Shown here piece after piece: positions 55,005-62,425 of a DNA stretch of 64,000 bases. Below the pieces are notes generated by a model. The model saw only the letters and a program-made list of their open reading frames with translations. It ran no database searches and was not told the origin of the DNA. Each line of letters starts with the position of its first letter. Position 1 is the first letter of the stretch. Source of the stretch: Lichenibacterium ramalinae (lineage in GTDB: Bacteria; Pseudomonadota; Alphaproteobacteria; Rhizobiales; Beijerinckiaceae). The stretch covers positions 62,001 through 126,000 of the forward strand of contig NZ_QYBC01000002.1 in NCBI RefSeq assembly GCF_004137085.1, read 5' to 3'. The position numbers and the translations under genes were made by a program.

Positions 55005-55535
55005 TCAGTCGAGGCGCTTCAGTTCGGCGCGGAAGCGGCGCCAATTGTCGACATAGGATTGCGCGGACCGGCGCAGCCCGTCCAGCGCCGCGGCGTCGAG
55101 CGGGCGGATGGCGCGGGCCGGAGCCCCCACGATGAGCATGCCGTCGGCGAAACTCTTGCCCTCGGTCACCAGCGCGCCGGCGCCGACGATGCAGTCCGCC
55201 CCGATGCGGGCCCCGTTCATGACGGTCGCGCCCATGCCGACGAGGCTGTTGGCGCCGATCGTGCAGCCGTGGACGATGGCGCGATGGCCGATGGTGCAGC
55301 CCTCGCCGACCGTCAGCGGGAAGCCGGGATCGGTGTGGAGCACGGCGCCTTCCTGCACGTTGGTGCGGGCGCCGATGACGATCCGGTCGCGGTCGCCGCG
55401 GATCGCGGCGCCGAACCAGATCCCGACATCCTCGCCGATCTCGACCTGCCCGATGACGTGGGCGCCGGGAGCGACGAAGTAGCGGTCCGCCGCGGGCAGG
55501 ACCGGGGCGTGAGGCCCGAGCGCGTAGATCGCCAT
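55005..55535 (-). CDS. Gamma-carbonic anhydrase family protein
   Basis: 176 residues, left-handed beta-helix with hexapeptide repeats. Metal ligands expected from the family are H67 (LHTDPG), H84 and H89 (GHRAIVHGC). Such small proteins (YrdA-like, PaaY-like) are often inactive or weakly active as carbonic anhydrases. C-terminal helix of about 25 residues. It lies 32 bp downstream of secB and may share its transcript. Confidence 0.93.
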   Translation of the reverse strand: MAIYALGPHAPVLPAADRYFVAPGAHVIGQVEIGEDVGIWFGAAIRGDRDRIVIGARTNVQEGAVLHTDPGFPLTVGEGCTIGHRAIVHGCTIGANSLVGMGATVMNGARIGADCIVGAGALVTEGKSFADGMLIVGAPARAIRPLDAAALDGLRRSAQSYVDNWRRFRAELKRLD

Positions 55536-55567
55536 GCAGTAGCCCTCCGCCGTGCCCGGCGCGCCGT

Positions 55568-56056
55568 TCAGGCCAGGTTGGCCGGGGGCGGGGAGCCCTC
55601 GCCCATGCGCTGGCGATACAGGCCGGCGAAGTCGATCGGGTCGATGAACAGCGGCGGGAAGCCGCCGTTGCGGACCGAATCCGCCACGATCTGCCGGGCG
55701 AAGGGGAAGAGAAGGCGCGGGCACTCGATCATGACGATGGGATGCACCTGGTCGGTCGGGATGCCGGCCACGCGGAACACGCCGGCATAGTCGAGCTCGA
55801 ACTTGAACAGAGTGCCGGCACCCTCGCCCGCCGAGCCTTCGAGCGACAGGCTGACCTCGAAGTCGGTCTCGCTGAGCTGCCGCGCGTTGACGTTGACCTG
55901 GATCGAGATGTTGGGGCCCTGCTCCTGCGGCCCGAGCGAGTTCGGCGCATTGGGGTTCTCGAAGGACAGGTCCTTGATGTACTGCGCGAGCGCGTTGAGC
56001 TGCGGGCCCTGTGCGCCCACGGCGGTCCCGTTGCCATTCCCGTTCTGCTCGGCCAT
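55568..56056 (-). CDS. secB: SecB protein export chaperone
   Basis: 162 residues. It binds unfolded precursors and hands them to SecA. Conserved core: [49 protein letters not shown] and [20 protein letters not shown] Gly/Asn/Gln-rich N-terminus precedes it. ATG start at 56056; fxsA lies 120 bp upstream on the same strand. Confidence 0.97.
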   Translation of the reverse strand: MAEQNGNGNGTAVGAQGPQLNALAQYIKDLSFENPNAPNSLGPQEQGPNISIQVNVNARQLSETDFEVSLSLEGSAGEGAGTLFKFELDYAGVFRVAGIPTDQVHPIVMIECPRLLFPFARQIVADSVRNGGFPPLFIDPIDFAGLYRQRMGEGSPPPANLA

Positions 56057-56176
56057 CGCTCGCTCCTCCCGTGGGGGTCACGGCCTCGCGGCCGACGTTC
56101 GCGCCGCGGGTAACACGCTTCGCGCCGCCCCGGCAAGCGACAGCCCCGCCGGTTGGCGGGCGGGCGGAGGCGCGGT

Positions 56177-56641
56177 TCAGCCCGGCCGCGAGCGGTCGAG
56201 CCGCGACCAGTCCTGCGTCTCGAGGTCGATGGTGCGGGGACCGGCGGCGGCGCGGACGCGGTCGGCCCGGCGCCCGGCGATCGGGCCCGCCGTGAAGCCG
56301 ACACGGGCCTTCACCCAGTCACGCCACGAGGGCGCCAGCAGCGCCAACCCGAGGGCGTCGGTGATGAAGCCGGGCAGGATCAGCAACACGGCGCCGACCG
56401 CGTCGAGCGCGCCGTCGATGAAGGCTTCCTCCTGGCCGACGCGGCCCTCGGCGACGGCGCGCAGCCGCGAGAAGGCGGCCCCGCCGAGGCGCTTCAACCG
56501 CGCCGCGCCGAGCAGCGTCGAGCCGAGGCCGATCAGCACCGCCGGGCCGGCGCCGAGCCAGTCCACCACGGCGATGAAGGCCACGACCTCGGCGACGAGG
56601 CCGAGCAGCAGCAGGGTTCCGAGGTTCTGGCGACGCAACAT
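56177..56641 (-). CDS. FxsA family membrane protein
   Basis: 154 residues with about three membrane helices and a cytoplasmic C-terminus. FxsA members were named for suppression of F-plasmid exclusion of phage T7; chromosomal role unclear. The AEGRVGQEEAFIDGALDAVGAVLLILPGFITDALGL stretch is the family signature (given here in pieces: EEAFIDGALDAVGAV, LPGFITDALG). Divergent from the Tim44-domain gene, in the usual alphaproteobacterial order. Confidence 0.9.
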   Translation of the reverse strand: MLRRQNLGTLLLLGLVAEVVAFIAVVDWLGAGPAVLIGLGSTLLGAARLKRLGGAAFSRLRAVAEGRVGQEEAFIDGALDAVGAVLLILPGFITDALGLALLAPSWRDWVKARVGFTAGPIAGRRADRVRAAAGPRTIDLETQDWSRLDRSRPG

Positions 56642-56809
56642 GGCCGAGCGTGTCCCGAAAAGGAGGAAGGCGGCGCCATCCCCACTTCTCCCGGACGGCG
56701 GGCGTGGATATTGGAGGCAGCGTTCCCACATGCTCAGATGAATATGGGCGCCTCCCCGCGCCACCGCAACGCGCGTTCCCGCGTCAGAAGCCGGCAGGGC
56801 CCGAAGTCC

Positions 56810-57562
56810 ATGCACCAGTCGTTCGATCCCTCCATCATCATCTTCGCCGCGCTGGCGGTGTTCGTGGTGTGGAAGCTGCGTTCCGTCCTGGGCACCCGCA
56901 CCGGGACCGAGCGCCCGCCCTTCGACCCGTTCGAGGCGCGCCGCAAGCTGCGCGAGGGCAAGGCCGGCCGCGACGCCGCCCCGCCGGAGCCGGGCCGCGG
57001 CCCCGGCCAGGTGATCCCGCTCCAGCGCGGCGAAACCCGCGCGGTCGAGCCGGCCCGGGCGGCAGGCGACCTCGGCGACCAATGGCGCGGCCTCGTCGAG
57101 CCCGGCGCCTCGGCCCTGGACGGCCTGGTGAAGATCGGCCAGGCCGACCCGGGCTTTTCGGCGGCGAGCTTCATGGGCGGGGCCCGGTCGGCCTACGAGA
57201 TGATCGTGTCGGCCTTCGCGGCGGGGGACCGGGCGGCCCTGAAGCCTCTGCTGGCCAAGGACGTCTACGACGGGTTCGAGGCCGCCATATCGGCCCGCGA
57301 GGCGCGCCTGCACCGCAGCGAGACGACCTTCGTGTCCACCGACACCTCGCTGGTCCACGACGCGCAGCTGCGCGGCCGGACCGCCCAGGTGACCATCCGC
57401 TTCCAGTCCAAGATGATCAGCGTGACGCGCGACAGCGCCGGGGCCGTGGTCGACGGCTCCCCGGACCGCGTCGCCGAGGTGTTCGACCTTTGGACCTTCG
57501 CCCGCGAGGTCGACGCGCGGGACCCGAACTGGCGACTCGTCGCCACCGAAGCCGGCGCCTGA
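56810..57562 (+). CDS. Tim44-like domain protein (TimA type)
   Basis: 250 residues. One N-terminal membrane helix (about 7-22, SIIIFAALAVFVVWKL) and a C-terminal Tim44-like domain (about 105-245, with GGARSAYEMIVSAFAAGDRA and RVAEVFDLWTFAREV). This protein is a bacterial relative of the mitochondrial import factor Tim44 and is inner-membrane-bound; function in bacteria not fully established. I use ATG 56810 (MHQSFDPSII); the upstream in-frame ATG adds 25 residues. 20 bp before the Smr gene. Confidence 0.9.
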   Translation: MHQSFDPSIIIFAALAVFVVWKLRSVLGTRTGTERPPFDPFEARRKLREGKAGRDAAPPEPGRGPGQVIPLQRGETRAVEPARAAGDLGDQWRGLVEPGASALDGLVKIGQADPGFSAASFMGGARSAYEMIVSAFAAGDRAALKPLLAKDVYDGFEAAISAREARLHRSETTFVSTDTSLVHDAQLRGRTAQVTIRFQSKMISVTRDSAGAVVDGSPDRVAEVFDLWTFAREVDARDPNWRLVATEAGA

Positions 57563-57581
57563 CCGCCGATCGCGACGTGCG

Positions 57582-58157
57582 ATGCGCATCCGTCGCCTCA
57601 CCGGGGCCGAGATCGACGTCTGGCGGCGCGTCGCCGAAACCGTGACGCCGCGGCCGGGCAGCCTCCTGCCGGCCGCGCCGGAGACGGCGCCCGAGACGCT
57701 CCCGGCGCCCGTGAAGGCGCCCCACCCTGCCCCACCGGCGCCCGTCCGGTCTTACACCGCGGCCAGCTACGTGGCGCCGGTGTCGGTGCCGAAGCCGCCC
57801 CCCGTCGGGCTCGAACGGCGCTACAAGCGCCGCGTCGCCGATGGGCGCATCCCCGTCGAGGCCGTGCTGGACCTGCACGGCATGACCCAGTCCCAGGCGC
57901 ATTCGGCACTGCACCGCTTTCTGCTCGGGGCGCAGCGCGACGGGGCGCGGCTCGTCATCGTGGTGACGGGCAAGGGCGTGAAGGAGCGGGGCCGCTGGGA
58001 CGCGGCCGAGCCGGGCGTCCTGCGCCGGGCCGTGCCCTTCTGGCTGCGCGACGCGCGCCTGCGCGAGATCGTGGTCGGCTTTGAGGAAGCGGCGCTCGGC
58101 CACGGTGGCGCCGGCGCGCTCTATGTGCGGCTGCGGCGCCCGTCCACCACCCTGTAG
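57582..58157 (+). CDS. Smr/MutS2 C-terminal domain protein
   Basis: 191 residues. A Pro-rich linker separates the N-terminus from an Smr domain at about 95-190: LDLHGMTQSQAHSALHRFL and VVTGKGVKERG. Smr domains nick or bind nucleic acids. It follows the Tim44-domain gene; in many relatives an mltA gene sits between them. Its 3' end overlaps the convergent MFS gene by 37 bp. Confidence 0.88.
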   Translation: MRIRRLTGAEIDVWRRVAETVTPRPGSLLPAAPETAPETLPAPVKAPHPAPPAPVRSYTAASYVAPVSVPKPPPVGLERRYKRRVADGRIPVEAVLDLHGMTQSQAHSALHRFLLGAQRDGARLVIVVTGKGVKERGRWDAAEPGVLRRAVPFWLRDARLREIVVGFEEAALGHGGAGALYVRLRRPSTTL

Positions 58158-59290
58158 CCCACCAGGGCCACGATGCCGGTCGCCAGCACCAGGCAGCCGA
58201 GCGCGCCGCGCAGCCCCGCGATGCCCGACAGCAGTCCGATGATCGGTGGCCCGAGCAGGAAGCCCGCGTAGCCGACCGTGGCGACCGGCGCCACGCCGGC
58301 CGCGGGCGTCGGCCCGACGCGGGCCCCGGCGCTGAAGGCCACGGGCGCGACGTTGCCGAGGCCGAGCCCAACGAGGCCGAAGCCCAGGGCCGCGACGATC
58401 GGCACCGGCACCGCCACGGCGAGGGCCAGCCCCGCCCCGGCGACGAGCCCGCCGCCCACCAGGATGGCGCGGCTGCCCAGGGCCGCGACGGCCCGGTCGC
58501 CCGCGAACCGCACGCCCGCCATGGTGATGGAGAACCCCACATAGCCGAGAGCCGCCAGGGCGAGGCCGCTGCCCGCCACCGTGTCGAGGTAGATGGCGCT
58601 CCAGTCGCCCATGGCGCCCTCGACGACGAAGCAGAAGGCCGCCACCACGCCGAGGCCCAGCAGGCGGCGTCCCGGCAGGGCCAGGGCCGGCCCGCCGCCC
58701 GGGGCCGTCGCGGCCCCGGCGCCCAGGAACGGCAGGCCCGCCAGGCCGACCACGCCCGACACGGCCGCCGCCACCCCGATCTGCCCGCCGGCGCCGAATC
58801 CCGCCGTCGCCAGCAGTCCGCCGAGCGCCGCGCCCGCGAGCCCGCCGAGGCTGAAGGCGCCGTGGAACGACGACATCAGCGGCGCGCCCCAGCGCTCCTC
58901 CAGCGCCCCGGCATGGCCGTTCATGGCGACGTCGAGCAGGCCCATGGCGGCGCCCATGGCGACGGTGGCGGCGCAGAGGCCGGCGAGCGAGGTGGCGAAG
59001 GCCGGGAGCACCAGCGTCAGCACGGTGGCGACCGCGCCGAGGCGCGTCACCCGCCGGGTGCCCAGCCGCGACGCGAGCCGGCCGGTGGCGATGGTGGAGG
59101 CGATGGAGCCGCCCGCGAAGCTGAGCAGCGCCAGGCTGATCTCGCGGTCGGTGAGGGCCAGGCCGGCCTTGATGGCCGGCAGCGCCGCCGCCCAGGCCCC
59201 GGCGAAGAGCCCGAGCTGGAGGAAGACGGCTAGGATGGCGCCGCGCTCGACCCAACGGGCGTCGCGCAGCGGACGGGACAGGCTGGTCAT
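58121..59290 (-). CDS. MFS transporter (YbjJ-like)
   Basis: 389 residues, about 12 membrane helices. ATVAMGAAMGLLDVAMNGHA is the YbjJ-type motif, and the middle FVVEGAMGDWSAIYLD is also typical. It is 12 bp downstream of deoR on the same strand, so DeoR probably controls it; the ligand may be a sugar or sugar phosphate. The last 37 bp overlap the convergent Smr gene. Confidence 0.88.
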   Translation of the reverse strand: MTSLSRPLRDARWVERGAILAVFLQLGLFAGAWAAALPAIKAGLALTDREISLALLSFAGGSIASTIATGRLASRLGTRRVTRLGAVATVLTLVLPAFATSLAGLCAATVAMGAAMGLLDVAMNGHAGALEERWGAPLMSSFHGAFSLGGLAGAALGGLLATAGFGAGGQIGVAAAVSGVVGLAGLPFLGAGAATAPGGGPALALPGRRLLGLGVVAAFCFVVEGAMGDWSAIYLDTVAGSGLALAALGYVGFSITMAGVRFAGDRAVAALGSRAILVGGGLVAGAGLALAVAVPVPIVAALGFGLVGLGLGNVAPVAFSAGARVGPTPAAGVAPVATVGYAGFLLGPPIIGLLSGIAGLRGALGCLVLATGIVALVGYRVVDGRRSRT

Positions 59291-59302
59291 GGGCGCAATC
59301 CG

Positions 59303-60073
59303 TCAGACGGCGGCGGCGCGATGGAGGCGCAGCCCGGGATGGGCGAGGCCGGCGAGGGCGGCCTCGGGGGCGTCGGCCTCGACGACGAGGTCGTGCAGGG
59401 CCGCCACGGGCGCGGCCGAGAAGGGCGCCGCCGTGCCGAGCTTGTCGGAGGTCGCCGCCACGACCACCCTGGCGCTGACGTCGACGATGCGGCGCTTGAA
59501 CTCGGCCTCCTCCGGGTCGAAGAGCGTGAGGCCGGGTCCGGCGGCGAGGCCGCAGGCGCCCACGAAGGCGATGTCGGCCCGCAGCTCGGCGAGATCGCGC
59601 AGCGCCCGCGGCCCGAAGGCCCCGCCGATGGCGGGATGGATGCGCCCACCCAGCATCACGACGCAGCAGCGCGGCCGCCCGGCGAGCGCATGCGCCACGG
59701 CCGGAGCGTTGGTGACGACGGTGAGGTCGATCGCGGCCGAGAGCGCCTCGGCGATGCGGGTGTTGGTGGAGCCGGAGTCGATCACGATCGTCTGGCCGGG
59801 GGAGACCAGGGCGGCGGCGGTCCGGCCGAGGGCGCGCTTGGCGTCCGGGGCGATGCCGTCGCGCCGCGACAGCGGGCCGGCGGCGGGCGAGACCGGCAGG
59901 GCGCCGCCGTAGACGCGCCGGCAGCGGCCGGCCGCGGCGAGGTCGCGCAGGTCGCGCCGGATCGTATCCTCGGACGTGTCGAATTCGGAGGCGAGATCGG
60001 CGGCCAGCACGCGACCGTCCCGCAGCAGGCGGCCGAGGATGGCGGCTTGGCGTTCATCCGGCAGAGTCGGCAT
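59303..60073 (-). CDS. DeoR/GlpR-family transcriptional regulator
   Basis: 256 residues. N-terminal winged helix-turn-helix (FDTSEDTIRRDLRDLAAAGR and VYGGA), then the DeoR sensor domain of the ribose-5-phosphate isomerase fold (IVIDSGSTNTRIAEAL, LLGGRIHP-like MLGGRIHPAIGG). Members sense sugar phosphates. Start ATG 60073 with GGGAG upstream. A perfect palindrome lies 36 bases upstream and is a candidate operator. It is followed by the MFS gene. Confidence 0.92.
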   Translation of the reverse strand: MPTLPDERQAAILGRLLRDGRVLAADLASEFDTSEDTIRRDLRDLAAAGRCRRVYGGALPVSPAAGPLSRRDGIAPDAKRALGRTAAALVSPGQTIVIDSGSTNTRIAEALSAAIDLTVVTNAPAVAHALAGRPRCCVVMLGGRIHPAIGGAFGPRALRDLAELRADIAFVGACGLAAGPGLTLFDPEEAEFKRRIVDVSARVVVAATSDKLGTAAPFSAAPVAALHDLVVEADAPEAALAGLAHPGLRLHRAAAV

Positions 60074-60109
60074 AGGCAAGCTCCCGTATGACCACTCTAT
60101 GGAACAACA

Positions 60110-60123
60110 TGCACGATCGTGCA
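60110..60123. promoter_or_regulatory. 14-bp perfect palindrome, candidate DeoR operator
   Basis: TGCACGATCGTGCA, centred 44 bases upstream of the deoR ATG in an AT-richer patch. It is exactly symmetrical. Position fits autoregulation and control of the linked MFS gene, but the same patch is also downstream of bluB. Inference from position and symmetry only. Confidence 0.5.
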
Positions 60124-60142
60124 AGATCCGGAACGCGCCGTT

Positions 60143-60868
60143 TCAGCGCCGCAGGATGGCCTCGGCGGCCGGCCGCCGGTCGTCCCATCCGGCGCGCTCC
60201 AGTTCCGGCGTGTCGGCTTCCGCTTCCGGGGTGCCCAGGCAGAGGTGTCCGATGAAGCGCCATGACGGCGGGACGTCGAGCAGGCGCGCCATCTCGCCCG
60301 GGGCCAGGATGGACACCCAGCCGAGCCCGATCCCCTCGGCGCGCGCCGCGAGCCACAGGGTGTGGATGGCGGTGACGACGGAATAGTCGATCATCTCGGG
60401 CATGGTGCGGCGCCCGAGGCCGTGGCCGACCGGCGTGTCGCGGTCGGCGAAGACCGAAACCTGGACGGGCGCATCGTCGAGCCCGGCGAGCTTCAGCGCC
60501 GCGTAATGCCGGGCCCGCTCGCCCGCATAGTCCGCCGCGGCCTCGGCGTTGCAGCGCGCGAAGAGGGCGCGCACGGCGACGCGGCGCTCCGGGTCCTCGA
60601 CCACGACGAAGCGCCAGGGCTGGCTGAGACCGACCGACGGCGCCCGGCAGGCGACGGCGAGCAGACGGTCGAGCGCGCCTTCGGGCAGCGGATCGCGGCG
60701 GAAGCGCCGGACGTCGCGCCGCCATTCCAGCAACGCGGCGAGGCTGGCCCGGAAACCGTCGTCGAACTGCACGGGCGGGGTCAGCGCGCCACGGCGCGCC
60801 ACGGGCCCGCGAGGCACCCGGCGATGCCCCCCATCGTGCCCTGTCCCATCCGACCCTTCCCGTCCCAT
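60143..60868 (-). CDS. bluB: 5,6-dimethylbenzimidazole synthase BluB
   Basis: 241 residues from the ATG at 60868 (GGAG 6 bases upstream), though a shorter 209-residue start at GTG 60772 gives a more usual length. Nitroreductase-like fold with RRDVRRFRRDPLPEGALDRL and APSVGLSQPWRFVVVED, the BluB motifs. BluB breaks down reduced FMN with oxygen to make the lower ligand of vitamin B12. No other cobalamin gene or riboswitch is seen near it. Confidence 0.88.
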   Translation of the reverse strand: MGREGSDGTGHDGGHRRVPRGPVARRGALTPPVQFDDGFRASLAALLEWRRDVRRFRRDPLPEGALDRLLAVACRAPSVGLSQPWRFVVVEDPERRVAVRALFARCNAEAAADYAGERARHYAALKLAGLDDAPVQVSVFADRDTPVGHGLGRRTMPEMIDYSVVTAIHTLWLAARAEGIGLGWVSILAPGEMARLLDVPPSWRFIGHLCLGTPEAEADTPELERAGWDDRRPAAEAILRR

Positions 60869-60906
60869 GCCGCGCTCCACCGATCCCGGCCCGCTCCTCC
60901 GGCGCC

Positions 60907-61593
60907 TCACCCGCGCCGGTCGAGGAGGTCCGGCCGCCGCTCGCCGGTGATGCGTCGGGCCTCGGCACGGCGCCAGGCCGCGACGCGGCCGTGGTCGCCG
61001 CCCAGCAGCACGGCGGGGATCTCCCGGCCCTCGAAGTCCCGCGGGCGGGTGTAGTGCGGGTATTCGAGCAGGCCGCCCTCGAAGCTTTCCTCCTCGCCCG
61101 ACAGCTCCTTGCCCATGATGCCGGGCAGCAGGCGGACGCAGGCGTCGAGCAGCGCCAGGCAGGCGACCTCGCCGCCGGACAGCACGAAATCGCCCAGCGA
61201 CACCTCTTCGAGGTCGCGCGCCGCGATGACCCGCTCGTCGACGCCCTCGAACCGCCCGCACAGCACCACGACGCCCGGCCCCCGCGCCAGGTCCCGCACG
61301 CGGCCCTGGTCGAGCGGGCGGCCGCGGGGGCTCATGAGCAGCCGCGGCCGGGGATCGCCGGCGGGCGCCGCGGCGTCGATGGCGGCGGCCAGCACGTCGG
61401 CCCGCATCACCATGCCGGCGCCGCCGCCGGCCGGCGTGTCGTCGACGGTGCGGTGCCGGCCGAGCCCGTGCAGGCGGATGTCGTAGGGGTCGCAGGCCCA
61501 CAGGCCGCGCGCCAGCCCGTCCCCGGCGAGCGACAGGCCGAGCGGCCCCGGGAACATGGCGGGAAACAGCGTCAGGGGCGTGGCGCGCCACAT
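60907..61593 (-). CDS. trmD: tRNA (guanosine-37-N1)-methyltransferase
   Basis: 228 residues, SPOUT (knotted) methyltransferase that modifies G37 of tRNAs and prevents frameshifting. Motifs: [24 protein letters not shown] and [12 protein letters not shown] of the knot. ATG 61593 is one base after the rimM stop, so the two are co-transcribed. rpsP and rplS, usual neighbours, are not here. Confidence 0.96.
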   Translation of the reverse strand: MWRATPLTLFPAMFPGPLGLSLAGDGLARGLWACDPYDIRLHGLGRHRTVDDTPAGGGAGMVMRADVLAAAIDAAAPAGDPRPRLLMSPRGRPLDQGRVRDLARGPGVVVLCGRFEGVDERVIAARDLEEVSLGDFVLSGGEVACLALLDACVRLLPGIMGKELSGEEESFEGGLLEYPHYTRPRDFEGREIPAVLLGGDHGRVAAWRRAEARRITGERRPDLLDRRG

Positions 61594-61594
61594 G

Positions 61595-62137
61595 TCAGCG
61601 GTCCTCGACCGTGGCGTCGCCTTCCTCCTCGGGCAGCAGCGCCCCGCGCGCCACCACGAGGCGGCCGGCCGCGAAATCGACGACCGGGACGAAGGCGAGC
61701 GTGAAGGGCACCAGCAGCGTTTCGCCCCCGGCGACCGGCACGATCTCGAGGATGTCGCCGGCGCCGTGGTTGTGGAGGCCGCGCACCCGTCCCAGCACGA
61801 TGCCGTCCTCGGCCTCGGCCGAAAGCCCGATGAGGTCGATGTGGTAGAACTCGTCAGTTGCCGGCGGCGGCAGGCGCTCGCGCGGGATGAAGAGCCTGGT
61901 ATTGGTGAGCGCGGCCGCGGCGTCGCGGTCGTCGATGCCGGCGATGCGCACCACCAGCATGTCGCCCTTCAGCACCCGCAGCGACTGGATGGCGAAGGAA
62001 CGCCGGCCATCCTCGTCCGACAGGGGGCCGTAGGTCCCGATGTCGCCGGGCTCGCCCGTGTAGGACTTGAGGCGCACCTCGCCCCGCACTCCCTGCGGCG
62101 CCCCCACGACGCCCACCAGCACCATCCGCTCCGCCAT
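61595..62137 (-). CDS. rimM: 16S rRNA processing protein RimM
   Basis: 180 residues. Needed for maturation of the 30S subunit. RimM core: [20 protein letters not shown] at the N-terminus and the PRC-barrel half ([40 protein letters not shown]). Acidic C-terminus. First gene of the rimM-trmD unit; divergent from hpnN with 288 bp between them. Confidence 0.95.
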   Translation of the reverse strand: MAERMVLVGVVGAPQGVRGEVRLKSYTGEPGDIGTYGPLSDEDGRRSFAIQSLRVLKGDMLVVRIAGIDDRDAAAALTNTRLFIPRERLPPPATDEFYHIDLIGLSAEAEDGIVLGRVRGLHNHGAGDILEIVPVAGGETLLVPFTLAFVPVVDFAAGRLVVARGALLPEEEGDATVEDR

Positions 62138-62425
62138 CGTCCCCGTCCCGCTCTCGGCACCACGGCCGATCCTATGGCACGGTTCGGGCCGGCGGCGAAC
62201 GGGGCTCCGCCCGGTCCGGGGCGCCGATTCGGCCAGCCTTGCCTTGACGGCCGGAGTCGTGCGAGTGCTTCCCGCCATGTGGGTCCCGGCCCGCACCTCG
62301 CGTCGGCCCGGTCCGGCCGACCCTGCGGCATGGGATGTCGGCGGGAGCCCAATCTTGACAGGCCCGGAGGCTCGCAGCGCTCCGTGCCCGCGCCGCCCGC
62401 GCAGAACGAGGATGCAGACGACCGA
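62138..62425. other. 288-bp divergent intergenic region before hpnN
   Basis: No gene is supported. A TTGACA hexamer (62355-62360) lies 66 bases upstream of the hpnN start and could be a -35 element, but no clear -10 hexamer follows at the right distance. Confidence 0.4.

Noticed and set aside
60143-61591. A 482-residue bluB extending through trmD
   Set aside because: The upstream part is an alternate frame of trmD; the bluB family is about 210-240 residues.
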